Shown here one piece after another: positions 8,900-16,997 of a DNA stretch of 64,000 nucleotides. The notes under the pieces are model-generated. The model searched no databases. It was not told the origin of the DNA and saw only the letters and a program-made list of their open reading frames with translations. Source of the stretch: Flagellimonas flava (GTDB lineage: Bacteria; Bacteroidota; Bacteroidia; Flavobacteriales; Flavobacteriaceae); NCBI RefSeq assembly GCF_900129665.1, contig NZ_FQWL01000002.1, forward strand, positions 558,001 to 622,000, read 5' to 3'. A program made the position numbers and the translations under genes. Every line of letters begins with the position of its first letter. The first letter of the stretch is position 1.

Positions 8900-10453
8900 A
8901 TGTCAGAAGTTGCAATCGATTTTGGTATTGAAGAAGCCCTAAGAAAATTGGGCCTCAACCAGATAAATGAGGGTACCTCAACAGGTTCCGATAATTTTGG
9001 GTCCGGAGAAACCATCTCCTCCCATTCTCCGGTGGATGGAGCCTTGATCGGTAAAGTTAAAACCACTACCCCGGAAGATTACCTAAGGGTTATGGAGTCA
9101 GCCACCCATGCATTTAAAGAGTGGCGCTTGGTTCCTGCTCCCCAAAGGGGTGAAATGGTACGGCAATTTGGTGAAAAGCTCAGGGAGCTTAAGGAGCCTC
9201 TTGGAAAATTAGTTTCTTACGAAATGGGAAAATCCTACCAAGAAGGTTTGGGGGAAGTCCAAGAAATGATAGACATCTGCGATTTCGCAGTAGGGCTTTC
9301 AAGGCAGTTACACGGACTTACCATGCACTCTGAACGACCAGGGCATAGAATGTACGAACAATACCATCCCTTAGGTGTAGTGGGAATCATTTCCGCATTT
9401 AACTTTCCAGTGGCCGTTTGGGCCTGGAACACTGCCTTGGCATGGGTTTGCGGTGATGTCTGTATTTGGAAGCCTTCGGAAAAAACACCAATGTGCGGAG
9501 TGGCCTGTCAAAACATTATTGCAGAAGTACTCAAAGAGAACAACTTGCCAGAAGGTATCTCCTGTCTAATCAATGGTGACTATAAGGTAGGTGAGTTAAT
9601 GACCAACGACAAAAGGATTCCTTTGGTTTCTGCTACGGGATCTATCCGTATGGGAAAAATTGTAGCCCAAGCCGTAGCTGCCCGATTGGGGAAATCCCTT
9701 TTGGAACTTGGTGGCAACAATGCCATTATTGTCACTCCGGATGCTGATATCAAAATGACAGTTATCGGGGCTGTATTTGGTGCCGTGGGTACGGCGGGTC
9801 AACGCTGTACTTCTACCAGAAGATTGATCATTCATGAATCCATATACGATCAGGTCAAAGATGCGATTACAGATGCGTACAAACAACTTCGCATTGGGAA
9901 TCCATTGGATGAAAACAACCATGTAGGCCCACTTATTGACACCGATGCCGTTAGAATGTATGAGGCGGCCCTAGAGGAAGCGGTCAATGAAGGCGGAACC
10001 ATTTTGGTCGAAGGTGGAGTCCTCAAGGGTGAGGGTTATGAAAGTGGCTGCTACGTAAAGCCTGCCATCGTTGAAGCTCAAAATTCGTTTACCATTGTGC
10101 AGGAAGAGACCTTTGCGCCCATCCTATATCTTTTGAAATATAACGGTCCAGTTGAAAATGCTATCGAACTTCAAAACGGAGTTGTTCAAGGCCTCTCTTC
10201 TGCCATCATGACCAATAGTCTTAGGGAAGCGGAGCGTTTTCTGTCTTCTTCCGGAAGCGATTGCGGCATTGCCAACGTTAATATTGGAACATCAGGTGCT
10301 GAAATTGGTGGTGCCTTTGGCGGTGAAAAAGAAACAGGTGGGGGCCGAGAGAGTGGCTCCGATGCATGGAAGATATATATGCGAAGACAGACCAACACGA
10401 TCAACTACACTACAGAACTTCCATTGGCTCAAGGAATCAAATTTGATTTATAG
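8900..10453 (+). CDS. Aldehyde dehydrogenase, ALDH7-like (aminoadipate-semialdehyde dehydrogenase type)
   Basis: The protein has 517 residues, full length for ALDH. The catalytic Cys near 304 lies in TAGQRCTSTRR, and the general-base Glu in LLELGGNNAI near 270. The NAD-binding part contains GIISAFNFPVAVWAWN and KPSEKTP. The overall sequence is closest in style to ALDH7 (antiquitin, piperideine-6-carboxylate/aminoadipate semialdehyde dehydrogenase), which would place it in lysine degradation. Because it sits after 3-hydroxyanthranilate dioxygenase, an aminomuconate-semialdehyde role was considered, but that is usually ALDH8. A box TAGTTTTG at 8857-8864 fits a Bacteroidetes -7 element, so it may have its own promoter. 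Confidence 0.88.
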   Translation: MSEVAIDFGIEEALRKLGLNQINEGTSTGSDNFGSGETISSHSPVDGALIGKVKTTTPEDYLRVMESATHAFKEWRLVPAPQRGEMVRQFGEKLRELKEPLGKLVSYEMGKSYQEGLGEVQEMIDICDFAVGLSRQLHGLTMHSERPGHRMYEQYHPLGVVGIISAFNFPVAVWAWNTALAWVCGDVCIWKPSEKTPMCGVACQNIIAEVLKENNLPEGISCLINGDYKVGELMTNDKRIPLVSATGSIRMGKIVAQAVAARLGKSLLELGGNNAIIVTPDADIKMTVIGAVFGAVGTAGQRCTSTRRLIIHESIYDQVKDAITDAYKQLRIGNPLDENNHVGPLIDTDAVRMYEAALEEAVNEGGTILVEGGVLKGEGYESGCYVKPAIVEAQNSFTIVQEETFAPILYLLKYNGPVENAIELQNGVVQGLSSAIMTNSLREAERFLSSSGSDCGIANVNIGTSGAEIGGAFGGEKETGGGRESGSDAWKIYMRRQTNTINYTTELPLAQGIKFDL

Positions 10454-10470
10454 TTCATACGATTCAAACT

Positions 10471-10504
10471 AAAAGGGCGGCTTAGATAAGCCGCCCTTTT
10501 TATT
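10471..10504. terminator. Bidirectional terminator between convergent ALDH and isomerase-like genes
   Basis: A long stem (AAAAGGGCGGCTTA with AAGCCGCCCTTTTT, 3-nt loop) with A-rich and T-rich ends serves both converging transcripts. Confidence 0.85.
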
Positions 10505-11478
10505 TAACTCAACTTAAGCAAGTTATCATATGAATTTCGTAAGGTTTCTTTTGGGTTGGGAGCAATGTCCCTTTCCAAATAATAATGTTCAACCCCAGAT
10601 GTTTTTGCTTGATCAATAATGCCTTTGATATCATAGACCCCATCCCCAGGATCCGTCATTAAAGGGAAACCGGCCATCCATTGATCAGGAGAACTTCCGT
10701 CGCCAGTAAAACGAAACTCTTGGGAAGCATCCTTCAGATGCAACATTTTATAGCGAGTCGGATATTCCTTCAAAAATTGAATGGGGTCGGCTCCTGCCGC
10801 CTGCATCCAGAAGATGTCCAGCTCAAATTTCACATGGTCTTCATGAGTATTGTTGAGCAGGTAATGCATGGGTATTTCCCCGTCTCGCTCTGTATGTTCG
10901 TATCCATGGTTATGGTAGACAAACTGTATTCCATATTTTGCCATTTTCTCGCCAAACCCGTTAAATTCCTCAGCAAAGCGCTTGTAGTCGTCTAGGGTGT
11001 CTTTTTCCTCCTGGATAGCAGGTAAAACTAGATACTTTGTGTTAAGCTTTGATACCTCATCAAGCATTCTGTCCAGTTCTTTTCTCAATGAAATGAAATC
11101 CGTATGCATAGAGGGAACTGTAAGACCCAGATCCTTTAAAATTTGTGCTGTTTCCTCTATGGTATGACCATAAAAAGCATCATTTTCCAAACCTAGCATA
11201 GGTTTAAATTCATTCCATCCATCTATGGCCTCCTGCGCACTAAAGGGATATGGTCCAAAGAATTCAACTTCCTTATATCCCAGTTTTGAAATCAATTCAA
11301 GGGTACCCTTGAAGTCTTGGTCCACCAATTTGGGAATGGTAAAAAGTTGAACTCCAAGTGGAATCTGACCTTCATTATAGGGTGACCCCATTAATTTTTG
11401 CAACTTTTGCAATGATGGGAACAATGTCAGGGCACCAACCCCCATCATACCATTTTTTAATGCCTCTCGTCTTTTCAT
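10504..11478 (-). CDS. Exported sugar phosphate isomerase/epimerase-like TIM-barrel protein
   Basis: The protein has 324 residues. The N-terminus MKRREALKNGMMGVGALTLF is a twin-arginine-like export signal of the type common in Bacteroidetes oxidoreductases and isomerases. The remainder is an AP-endonuclease family 2 / xylose-isomerase-like barrel: GVQLFTIPKLV, KEVEFFGPY, PSMHTDFISL, FVYHNHGYEH, FELDIFWMQAAG and KMLHLKDAS. The metal-binding His, Glu and Asp positions look intact. The substrate is probably a sugar or inositol derivative, but none can be assigned. Upstream lies a 612-nt gene-free region that carries a candidate minus-strand sRNA. Confidence 0.85.
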   Translation of the reverse strand: MKRREALKNGMMGVGALTLFPSLQKLQKLMGSPYNEGQIPLGVQLFTIPKLVDQDFKGTLELISKLGYKEVEFFGPYPFSAQEAIDGWNEFKPMLGLENDAFYGHTIEETAQILKDLGLTVPSMHTDFISLRKELDRMLDEVSKLNTKYLVLPAIQEEKDTLDDYKRFAEEFNGFGEKMAKYGIQFVYHNHGYEHTERDGEIPMHYLLNNTHEDHVKFELDIFWMQAAGADPIQFLKEYPTRYKMLHLKDASQEFRFTGDGSSPDQWMAGFPLMTDPGDGVYDIKGIIDQAKTSGVEHYYLERDIAPNPKETLRNSYDNLLKLS

Positions 11479-11740
11479 CTCTCAAATTCTTTAGTTTTTC
11501 TTGGGAAGTTGCTTTGTTACTTTTTGTGTTGACCGAAATAATCGCAAATACCTAAATAGATGACACATCCACCCATTAAATGTACTCGAAATTTTAATTG
11601 TGGCAAAGCGCCATAAATTGTTTTCACAAAAGACTTCGCAACCCCCAGTTAAGAAGTAATGACTTATTTGGTGCGCCATTGCGTGGGATCATTATCTAGA
11701 AAAACTGCGAAATGTGGCGGGAAAATGGAATCATTGAGAT

Positions 11741-11857
11741 AAAAAAGTCGCCCGCTATGCAAAGCATAAACGGGCGTTACTTTAAACCAACTTAACTAAC
11801 TCAAACTTAAATTAAACCCTATTTCAATGCCGGAACTTGGTCGGGAGAAATAGGGTT
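11741..11857 (-). ncRNA. Candidate small RNA with 5' hairpin, A/U-rich linker and terminator
   Basis: Reading the minus strand, a promoter-like box TATATTAG (11871-11864) is followed by exactly 6 nt and then by an 11-bp perfect stem, AACCCTATTTC (11857-11847) with GAAATAGGGTT (11825-11815). A roughly 38-nt linker without G+C-rich pairing includes GAGTTAGTTAAGTTGG. The element ends in a terminator, CGCCCG (11776-11771) pairing with CGGGCG (11754-11749) with an inner ATGC/GCAT extension, then a run of six U (11746-11741). The size would be about 117 nt. No coding frame fits. It may belong to a known Flavobacteria RNA motif (for example Flavo-1), which I cannot test here. Confidence 0.6.
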
Positions 11858-11863
11858 CCTTAC

Positions 11864-11895
11864 CTAATATATACCCCTAATTTCCGTAAACTAAA
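11864..11895 (-). promoter_or_regulatory. Promoter of the minus-strand sRNA candidate
   Basis: On the minus strand, TTTAG (11895-11891) is followed by a 19-nt spacer and TATATTAG (11871-11864). The spacing equals the Bacteroidetes -33/-7 consensus (TTTG-N19-TAnnTTTG). The -7 box has the TTAG ending also seen in two of the three tandem sRNA promoters near 50 kb. Confidence 0.5.
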
Positions 11896-12090
11896 TGAAG
11901 GATAAATCCCAAATCGTATCATTGGTCAAAAAAACTGTATGGTTTGCATTTTTTCAACCATCTTCCGTTCCAATTTGATGGTTAAATACCGTTTTATACT
12001 ACCTAACATGCTCAGATTGTTTGGTTTAAACTCTAGAGTTTTAGCATTTTTTTAATACTTTGGAGAAGAATCCACTAAAGTCCACCTCCA

Positions 12091-12636
12091 ATGACATCGA
12101 AAACAACGTACCTTTTAGGGATACTGGCTACTATTGTTATTGGCACTTTTTTGTTTAAAAATCTGTGCGTCGGATGCATGAACAGTGATGCAAAATCCCC
12201 CACAGATATTCAAATGGCAAAACCCAATCAATTATCTGCTTCATATCCTTTTGCGGTCCGTGATAGTGACTTTCCGTTTCAAGTCAACCACAACTTTAAT
12301 TTTATTGTTTCCAGCCCGTCCTTTCTAATGCCTATGTCCATGGGTCTGAAAACCAATATCGAACACCTCAAAAGCCATTTGGCCGACCATCCAAACCAAA
12401 CAGTGCGATTAACAGGATACTATACTTCGGAAGAAGAGAATACCAGCTCGTTTGCCAATCTTGGAATAGCACGTGCCCATTCAGTAAAAAACCATCTTGT
12501 TTTGCTTGGGGTTCGTTCCGATCAAATCATTCCCACTGCAAGTCTTGATGAGAATTTGGTGCAGGACAGGACTACTTATCTAGGTGCTATTTCATACGAG
12601 CTTACGGAAACCAAAGACACAGAACATCAACCTTAA
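12091..12636 (+). CDS. OmpA-domain-like membrane-anchored protein
   Basis: The protein has 181 residues. One N-terminal hydrophobic segment (about 7-24) contains or precedes cysteines (NLCVGC) and could be an anchor or an atypical signal. The C-terminal part resembles a divergent OmpA/MotB peptidoglycan-binding fold: MGLKTNIEHLKSHLADHPN, VRLTGYYTSEEE, IARAHSVKNHLVLLGVRSDQI. The classic motif Asn-x-x-Leu-Ser-x-x-Arg is reduced here to NLGIARAHSVK. The gene is 10 nt upstream of the helix-hairpin-helix protein and probably co-transcribed with it. Peptidoglycan binding is an inference. Confidence 0.7.
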   Translation: MTSKTTYLLGILATIVIGTFLFKNLCVGCMNSDAKSPTDIQMAKPNQLSASYPFAVRDSDFPFQVNHNFNFIVSSPSFLMPMSMGLKTNIEHLKSHLADHPNQTVRLTGYYTSEEENTSSFANLGIARAHSVKNHLVLLGVRSDQIIPTASLDENLVQDRTTYLGAISYELTETKDTEHQP

Positions 12637-12646
12637 ATTATAACCA

Positions 12647-13210
12647 ATGAGTTTAGAAAACAGCAATATCTGGTGTTGGATCATTCCCGCTTTGGTGGGA
12701 ATCATATCCGGGATTTTGGGATACTTAATCGGTAAGGGCAAACATGCCTCCGTCTTAGATCAAGGCCCAGAGCTTAAAAAATTAGAACAAGAAAATAGTA
12801 GTCTAATAGCTGAACTTGAAGCCTGTAAACAACAACAAGCTTCGCAGAAAACAGAAACCAAAAAGGATGTTCCGGTAGCTTCTCTTTCCAATACCGAAGC
12901 TAAACCCCATTCCTTTAATCCTGTCGAGGCCAAGGCGGCTTTTGGAAAACGCGTGAAGGAAAATGATTTGAAAATTGTTGAAGGAATAGGCCCAAAAATT
13001 GAAGGCTTGTTCCACAATTTTGGAATAAAGACCTGGAAGGACTTGTCCGAGGTCTCAACAAACAAGTGTCAGGAAGTTTTGAATTCCGGAGGCGATCGTT
13101 ACCGCATCCACGATCCAGCATCATGGCCCATGCAGGCAAAAATGGCCTATATGGGGCAATGGGCCGAACTTGCCAAATGGCAGGACAAACATAAATCAGG
13201 GAAATTCTAA
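12647..13210 (+). CDS. Membrane-anchored helix-hairpin-helix domain protein
   Basis: The protein has 187 residues: one N-terminal membrane helix (about 8-27, IIPALVGIISGILGYLIG), a coiled-coil-like, charged linker to about 100, and a C-terminal helix-hairpin-helix domain with DLKIVEGIGPKIEGLFHNFGI near 107-127. Such domains resemble the DUF4332/RPA-like HhH modules that follow a membrane helix in many Bacteroidetes proteins. Whether it binds DNA is unknown, and the anchor makes nucleoid binding at the membrane only a possibility. It follows the OmpA-like gene by 10 nt. Confidence 0.75.
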   Translation: MSLENSNIWCWIIPALVGIISGILGYLIGKGKHASVLDQGPELKKLEQENSSLIAELEACKQQQASQKTETKKDVPVASLSNTEAKPHSFNPVEAKAAFGKRVKENDLKIVEGIGPKIEGLFHNFGIKTWKDLSEVSTNKCQEVLNSGGDRYRIHDPASWPMQAKMAYMGQWAELAKWQDKHKSGKF

Positions 13211-13211
13211 A

Positions 13212-13937
13212 TCAATTTCTTCCCGGTTCATCTGGATAAAGCGTGTATACTGGATCACTTTGCCAAAACTCCTTGGTTTCCACATCCATAATAGTAAGCG
13301 GTCCTTTAAAAGCGGCCCCGGTATCAACATTCCATACGTTTGCACCTTGTTGGGGTATTGCCGTACTTGTTTTTGACAATGGTGTATGACCAATAAACAC
13401 CTCTCTGTAATGTGTTAATCTTTTTGGGTACGTGCTATCTGTCTGGGTAAGTTTAGGGTCCAACGCCCTTGCCAATTCCCACAAGGTCCGATCCCAATAA
13501 AACAATTGATCAAAATATTCATACTCCACTCCTTTTAAGTTGGTATACCCCGCGTGCAGATATAATCGGTTATCGTTGTCCAAATAATAGTTTTGAAGAC
13601 CGGCATAAAACTCCAAATGCTTGTTCCAGTTCTCCCTTTGCGCCGCTAGATAAGAATCCCGCGTGGCGGCACCGCCGTGGGCAAGCCATTGCGGGTTTTC
13701 CTTCTTGGTCAAAAGCCATTCGCGGCAAAGTTCATCGTGGTTTCCTCTAATAAAGGTACAGTTATGACTTTTCTGAAGTTCCATTAAAAAATCAACGGTC
13801 TCCACTGCGGTACTCCAAGCATCCACATAGTCCCCCAAAAATATAAGATGATCGGTGGTACTGACCTTTGCCCGTTCCAACAATTGCTCAAGGGCTCTAA
13901 GTCCAGAATGGACATCTCCAATGACCAAGGTTCTCAT
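13212..13937 (-). CDS. Calcineurin-like metallophosphoesterase (PPP-type)
   Basis: The start is taken at the ATG complementary to 13935-13937, because MRTLVIGDVHSG is the family's normal N-terminus; a longer frame to 13991 adds 18 residues that fit nothing. The 241-residue protein has all the metal-site motifs: GDVHSG, GDYVDAW, GNHDE, a histidine in YLHAGY and GHTP near 190. This is the serine/threonine or diadenosine tetraphosphatase (ApaH/PrpA-like) class. It is convergent with the HhH gene, with only one base between the stop codons. The substrate is not predictable. Confidence 0.88.
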   Translation of the reverse strand: MRTLVIGDVHSGLRALEQLLERAKVSTTDHLIFLGDYVDAWSTAVETVDFLMELQKSHNCTFIRGNHDELCREWLLTKKENPQWLAHGGAATRDSYLAAQRENWNKHLEFYAGLQNYYLDNDNRLYLHAGYTNLKGVEYEYFDQLFYWDRTLWELARALDPKLTQTDSTYPKRLTHYREVFIGHTPLSKTSTAIPQQGANVWNVDTGAAFKGPLTIMDVETKEFWQSDPVYTLYPDEPGRN

Positions 13938-14152
13938 GAAAAAATTTTGGACAATGATACACAACAAATTCAAACTTGGCCTAAAATTCATCCAACCTTT
14001 TAAGTATAGTTTTAAAATCAGTGCTATTGAGAAAAGGACTAGTCAGTTTCAGGTAAAGGCTCCACAAACACTTATTTTACCGTAATTGCCCATAAAATTT
14101 TGGAGTAGCGACACTTTTCCCCTTACTTTGACCCCTACTTGTAGTTGTTAGG

Positions 14153-15097
14153 ATGAAAAAAGTATTCTGCATTGGCGAACTCTTAATTGATTTTGTTGCC
14201 GAAAAACAGGGAAGTGACCTTTCCAAGGCTAACACATTTACCAAAAAAGCAGGTGGCGCACCAGCAAATGTGGCTTGTGCCATCTCCAAATTAGGCGGAA
14301 AAGGAATCTTCATTGGTGCGGTTGGAGATGACCCCTTTGGCAGTTTCCTAGTCCAGGTCATCAAAAAAGAAGGGGTAGATATTTCCCTTGTCCAAGTTTC
14401 AGAAACTTTCACCACTTTGGCCTTTGTTTCCTTGGCCGAGGATGGGGAAAGGGATTTTGTTTTTAGTAGGGGAGCCGATAAAGAACTGGAATACAACCCA
14501 AACCATAGGAAAGAATTTCAAGGCAACCTTTTGCACTTGGGAGCTGCTACGGCACTCTTGGGAGGTTCTCTGGAAAAAGCCTATGGAAAATATCTGTTTG
14601 ATGGGCTTACCAAGGATATGTTCATCAGTTTCGACCCTAATTTTAGAAGTGATCTTTGGAAGGAAAACGAGCAGAAATTCATTAAAAAATGTATGCCTTT
14701 CGTTGAGAAATCCCATTTGTGTAAATTTAGTTTGGAGGAAGCGCAATTGTTATCGGGAAAGGAAGACCTGGATGAAGCCTGCGATTATTTGCATGAGGTT
14801 GGAACTAAAATCATAACCGTTACCCTTGGAAAAGATGGTACTTTGGTGAGTATCGGCGATACCAGAAGAATTGTGCCCAGTATTCCTGTAAAACCAGTTG
14901 ACACCACAGGAGCTGGTGATGCCTTTATTGGTTGTTTATTAAAACAAATTGCTGATATGGGCAATTTCCAAAACATTTTAGCGGATTTTGAAACCCTAAC
15001 GTCCATGGTTGCCGTTGCAAACAGAGCAGGTGCCATTACTACCAAAAATTATGGTGCCATTCCTTCATTGCCTACCAAGGTACAGTTGGAATCCTAG
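14153..15097 (+). CDS. PfkB-family carbohydrate kinase (fructokinase-like)
   Basis: The protein has 314 residues. PfkB landmarks are the N-terminal FCIGELLIDF, the GGAPANVACAISKLGG signature near 38-53 and the catalytic DTTGAGDAF near 256-264. The sequence most resembles bacterial fructokinases (ScrK/Frk type), which make fructose-6-phosphate. No sucrose or fructose uptake genes are next to it, so the substrate is a family-level inference. It is separated by 1 nt from the convergent AlbA_2 gene. Confidence 0.88.
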   Translation: MKKVFCIGELLIDFVAEKQGSDLSKANTFTKKAGGAPANVACAISKLGGKGIFIGAVGDDPFGSFLVQVIKKEGVDISLVQVSETFTTLAFVSLAEDGERDFVFSRGADKELEYNPNHRKEFQGNLLHLGAATALLGGSLEKAYGKYLFDGLTKDMFISFDPNFRSDLWKENEQKFIKKCMPFVEKSHLCKFSLEEAQLLSGKEDLDEACDYLHEVGTKIITVTLGKDGTLVSIGDTRRIVPSIPVKPVDTTGAGDAFIGCLLKQIADMGNFQNILADFETLTSMVAVANRAGAITTKNYGAIPSLPTKVQLES

Positions 15098-15098
15098 T

Positions 15099-16235
15099 CT
15101 AATTGTATCTCACCTTTCTAAGTACCCTGAGTGACTCTTTCAAAGATTGATAGATTCTTTCATTAAGTTGTTTTAACATTGGCCTTGCCCGCTCCATTTG
15201 TTCTTTGGCTTCTTCAAAACCATTCAGATAACAAATAAGATAGGTTGCCGGCAAATGACTTAAATCCACTTCTTCAGCTTGGTTAAGGACACTTTTTCGT
15301 TCCAGTTTTTGAAGGAGGGAGTTGTTGGTGTTCAACACATGGTGGAGGGTCTTTTTATCGTATTGTGGTGGTTCAAAAATCAGTTCGCTGTTTATGGTAT
15401 ACTTTCCGTTTTCCGAAAAAGTGATGACCACCTCCTCAAGTGGATAATACTTTTGCTGGGAGCCCAAGCCCAGCTGCACATATTCCATCATGGTAAATGA
15501 ATCTTCCGAATAGGAAATCGTGATTTCATCCAATGCGGAATAGAAAAGTTTTACCTGCTCATTGATAAGTTCAATGTCCACCCTGGAGTAATAGGTTTTG
15601 TTATTGACCCGCTTTCTGTTTCCAGCCCAGCAGACCACAAATTGTTCCTTGAAGACCTTATAATCACTTATCAGGTCGGCATGACGCGTATTGATAAAAT
15701 TAATGACCGCATCAAGGGTGAGTTCAATGTTGTTTCTCGCATGCTGCTCAATGATAGCAACAGCTTCGGAATTGATGTCTTTCAACTGAATATCAAATGC
15801 CTTGGGAAGACTTATACTTCCCTCCCTGAAAAAGACGGCCCCACCATAGTATTTCCAGATATTCTTGCGAAGGGCGCATACCTTGCCGTTGGAACGTATG
15901 GTCACTAAACCCACCACCTTTCCTTCCGGTAAATGGGGAAACGGAATATTTTCATAGGATATCAGGGGAGGATTGTCCAAATAGGCATTCACCAGATTCT
16001 GAATCTTACTGTCATCAAAAAAATCAACACCTACAATCTTGCTGTCCTCGTCCTCGACCCCAATCACAATAAAGGAATTATTTATAGGATTGCTGTTGGC
16101 CAAGGCGCAGACATGTTTCAGAAATTTGGCCTTTCCTTCTTTTTCACCAATGGATATAAAACGCTTCTTGTCATAAAAACTATTTTCATCATTATGAGCC
16201 AACAGATTTTTGACCAAAAGGCGTTTGTTGATCAT
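15099..16235 (-). CDS. AlbA_2 / Schlafen-type ATP-binding domain protein
   Basis: The protein has 378 residues. The first about 150 residues form an AlbA_2 (divergent AAA_4/Schlafen) domain: ALANSNPINNSFIVIGVEDEDSK, then IPFPHLPEGKVVGLVTI and GGAVFFREGSISLPK. The remainder has no recognised domain and ends in a basic helical tail. Family members are often called ATP-binding or transcriptional regulators; some act on nucleic acids. Its ATG overlaps the TGA of the upstream SDR gene by four bases (ATGA), so translation is coupled to SDR and probably to the aldo/keto reductase before it. Confidence 0.8.
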   Translation of the reverse strand: MINKRLLVKNLLAHNDENSFYDKKRFISIGEKEGKAKFLKHVCALANSNPINNSFIVIGVEDEDSKIVGVDFFDDSKIQNLVNAYLDNPPLISYENIPFPHLPEGKVVGLVTIRSNGKVCALRKNIWKYYGGAVFFREGSISLPKAFDIQLKDINSEAVAIIEQHARNNIELTLDAVINFINTRHADLISDYKVFKEQFVVCWAGNRKRVNNKTYYSRVDIELINEQVKLFYSALDEITISYSEDSFTMMEYVQLGLGSQQKYYPLEEVVITFSENGKYTINSELIFEPPQYDKKTLHHVLNTNNSLLQKLERKSVLNQAEEVDLSHLPATYLICYLNGFEEAKEQMERARPMLKQLNERIYQSLKESLRVLRKVRYN

Positions 16236-16981
16236 AGTTCTTTTTTGACGATGGTGCTACTAGCCTGGGCAGTTGGCATTACTACCAAGTCCGCAATGTT
16301 TACATGATAAGGTCTTGTGATTACAAAATGGATAATATCCGCTATGTCCTGCGGTTTAAGGGGTTGAAATCCTTGGTATACCTGTTCGGCCCTAGCCGTA
16401 TCACCTTTAAATCGTACATCACTAAACTCAGTTTCGACCAATCCCGGATTTACTGCGCCAACCCGAATGCCGTAACTGTTCAGATCAATTCGCATTCCTT
16501 GGTTGATGGCATCAACGGCATGTTTACTTGCGCAGTAAACATTCCCTTTGGGATATACCTCCTTACCTGCAGTGGAACCAATGTTAATGATATGCCCCGC
16601 TTTTCTATCCACCATTTGTGGTAAAATAGCCTTTGACATATACAACAGTCCCTTCACATTAATATCCAGCATGGCGTCCCAATCTTCCATTCGACCTTCA
16701 TCTATAGTATCCAACCCATGGGCATTCCCAGCATTGTTGATCAAAATATCTACCTGCTTAAAAGCATCCGGCAAACTCGCTATTGCATCAAAAACCGCCT
16801 TCTTATCCCTGACATCAAAGCTTATGGTATGTACCTGTGTAGTTTGGGATAATTCCTTTTGCAATTGCTGCAATCGTTCTTTTCTTCTTCCGCAAAGGAT
16901 TAGGCCAAACCCGTTGCCGGCCAAGAGTTCTGCTGTGGCCTTACCAATCCCACTCGTAGCTCCGGTAATAAGTACGTTCAT
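16232..16981 (-). CDS. SDR-family NADP-dependent oxidoreductase (YdfG-like)
   Basis: The start is placed at the ATG complementary to 16979-16981 (MNVLITGATSGIG); the frame extends upstream to 17011 but the extra ten residues are not family-like. The 249-residue protein has the cofactor motif TGATSGIG, the NNAG motif (ILINNAGNAHG) and an intact catalytic Tyr-x-x-x-Lys in YCASKHA. An Arg pair in CGRRKERL favours NADP. YdfG relatives reduce 3-hydroxy acids such as serine or malonic semialdehyde. It sits between an aldo/keto reductase (17 nt upstream) and the AlbA_2 gene (4-nt overlap) in one operon. Confidence 0.9.
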   Translation of the reverse strand: MNVLITGATSGIGKATAELLAGNGFGLILCGRRKERLQQLQKELSQTTQVHTISFDVRDKKAVFDAIASLPDAFKQVDILINNAGNAHGLDTIDEGRMEDWDAMLDINVKGLLYMSKAILPQMVDRKAGHIINIGSTAGKEVYPKGNVYCASKHAVDAINQGMRIDLNSYGIRVGAVNPGLVETEFSDVRFKGDTARAEQVYQGFQPLKPQDIADIIHFVITRPYHVNIADLVVMPTAQASSTIVKKEL

Positions 16982-16997
16982 TTTTTCTTCGTTTATG

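Larger units (their letters stand above)
11479..12090. other. 612-nt gene-free region
   Basis: No convincing coding frame is present. From 11479 to about 11740 I see only AT-rich upstream sequence of the isomerase-like gene. 11741-11895 holds a candidate minus-strand sRNA with promoter and terminator, described separately. 11896-12090 is AT-rich upstream sequence of the OmpA-like gene. Confidence 0.7.

Noticed and set aside
12760-13139. Several minus-strand frames over the HhH-protein gene
   Set aside because: They overlap a gene with a recognisable domain and show no family features.
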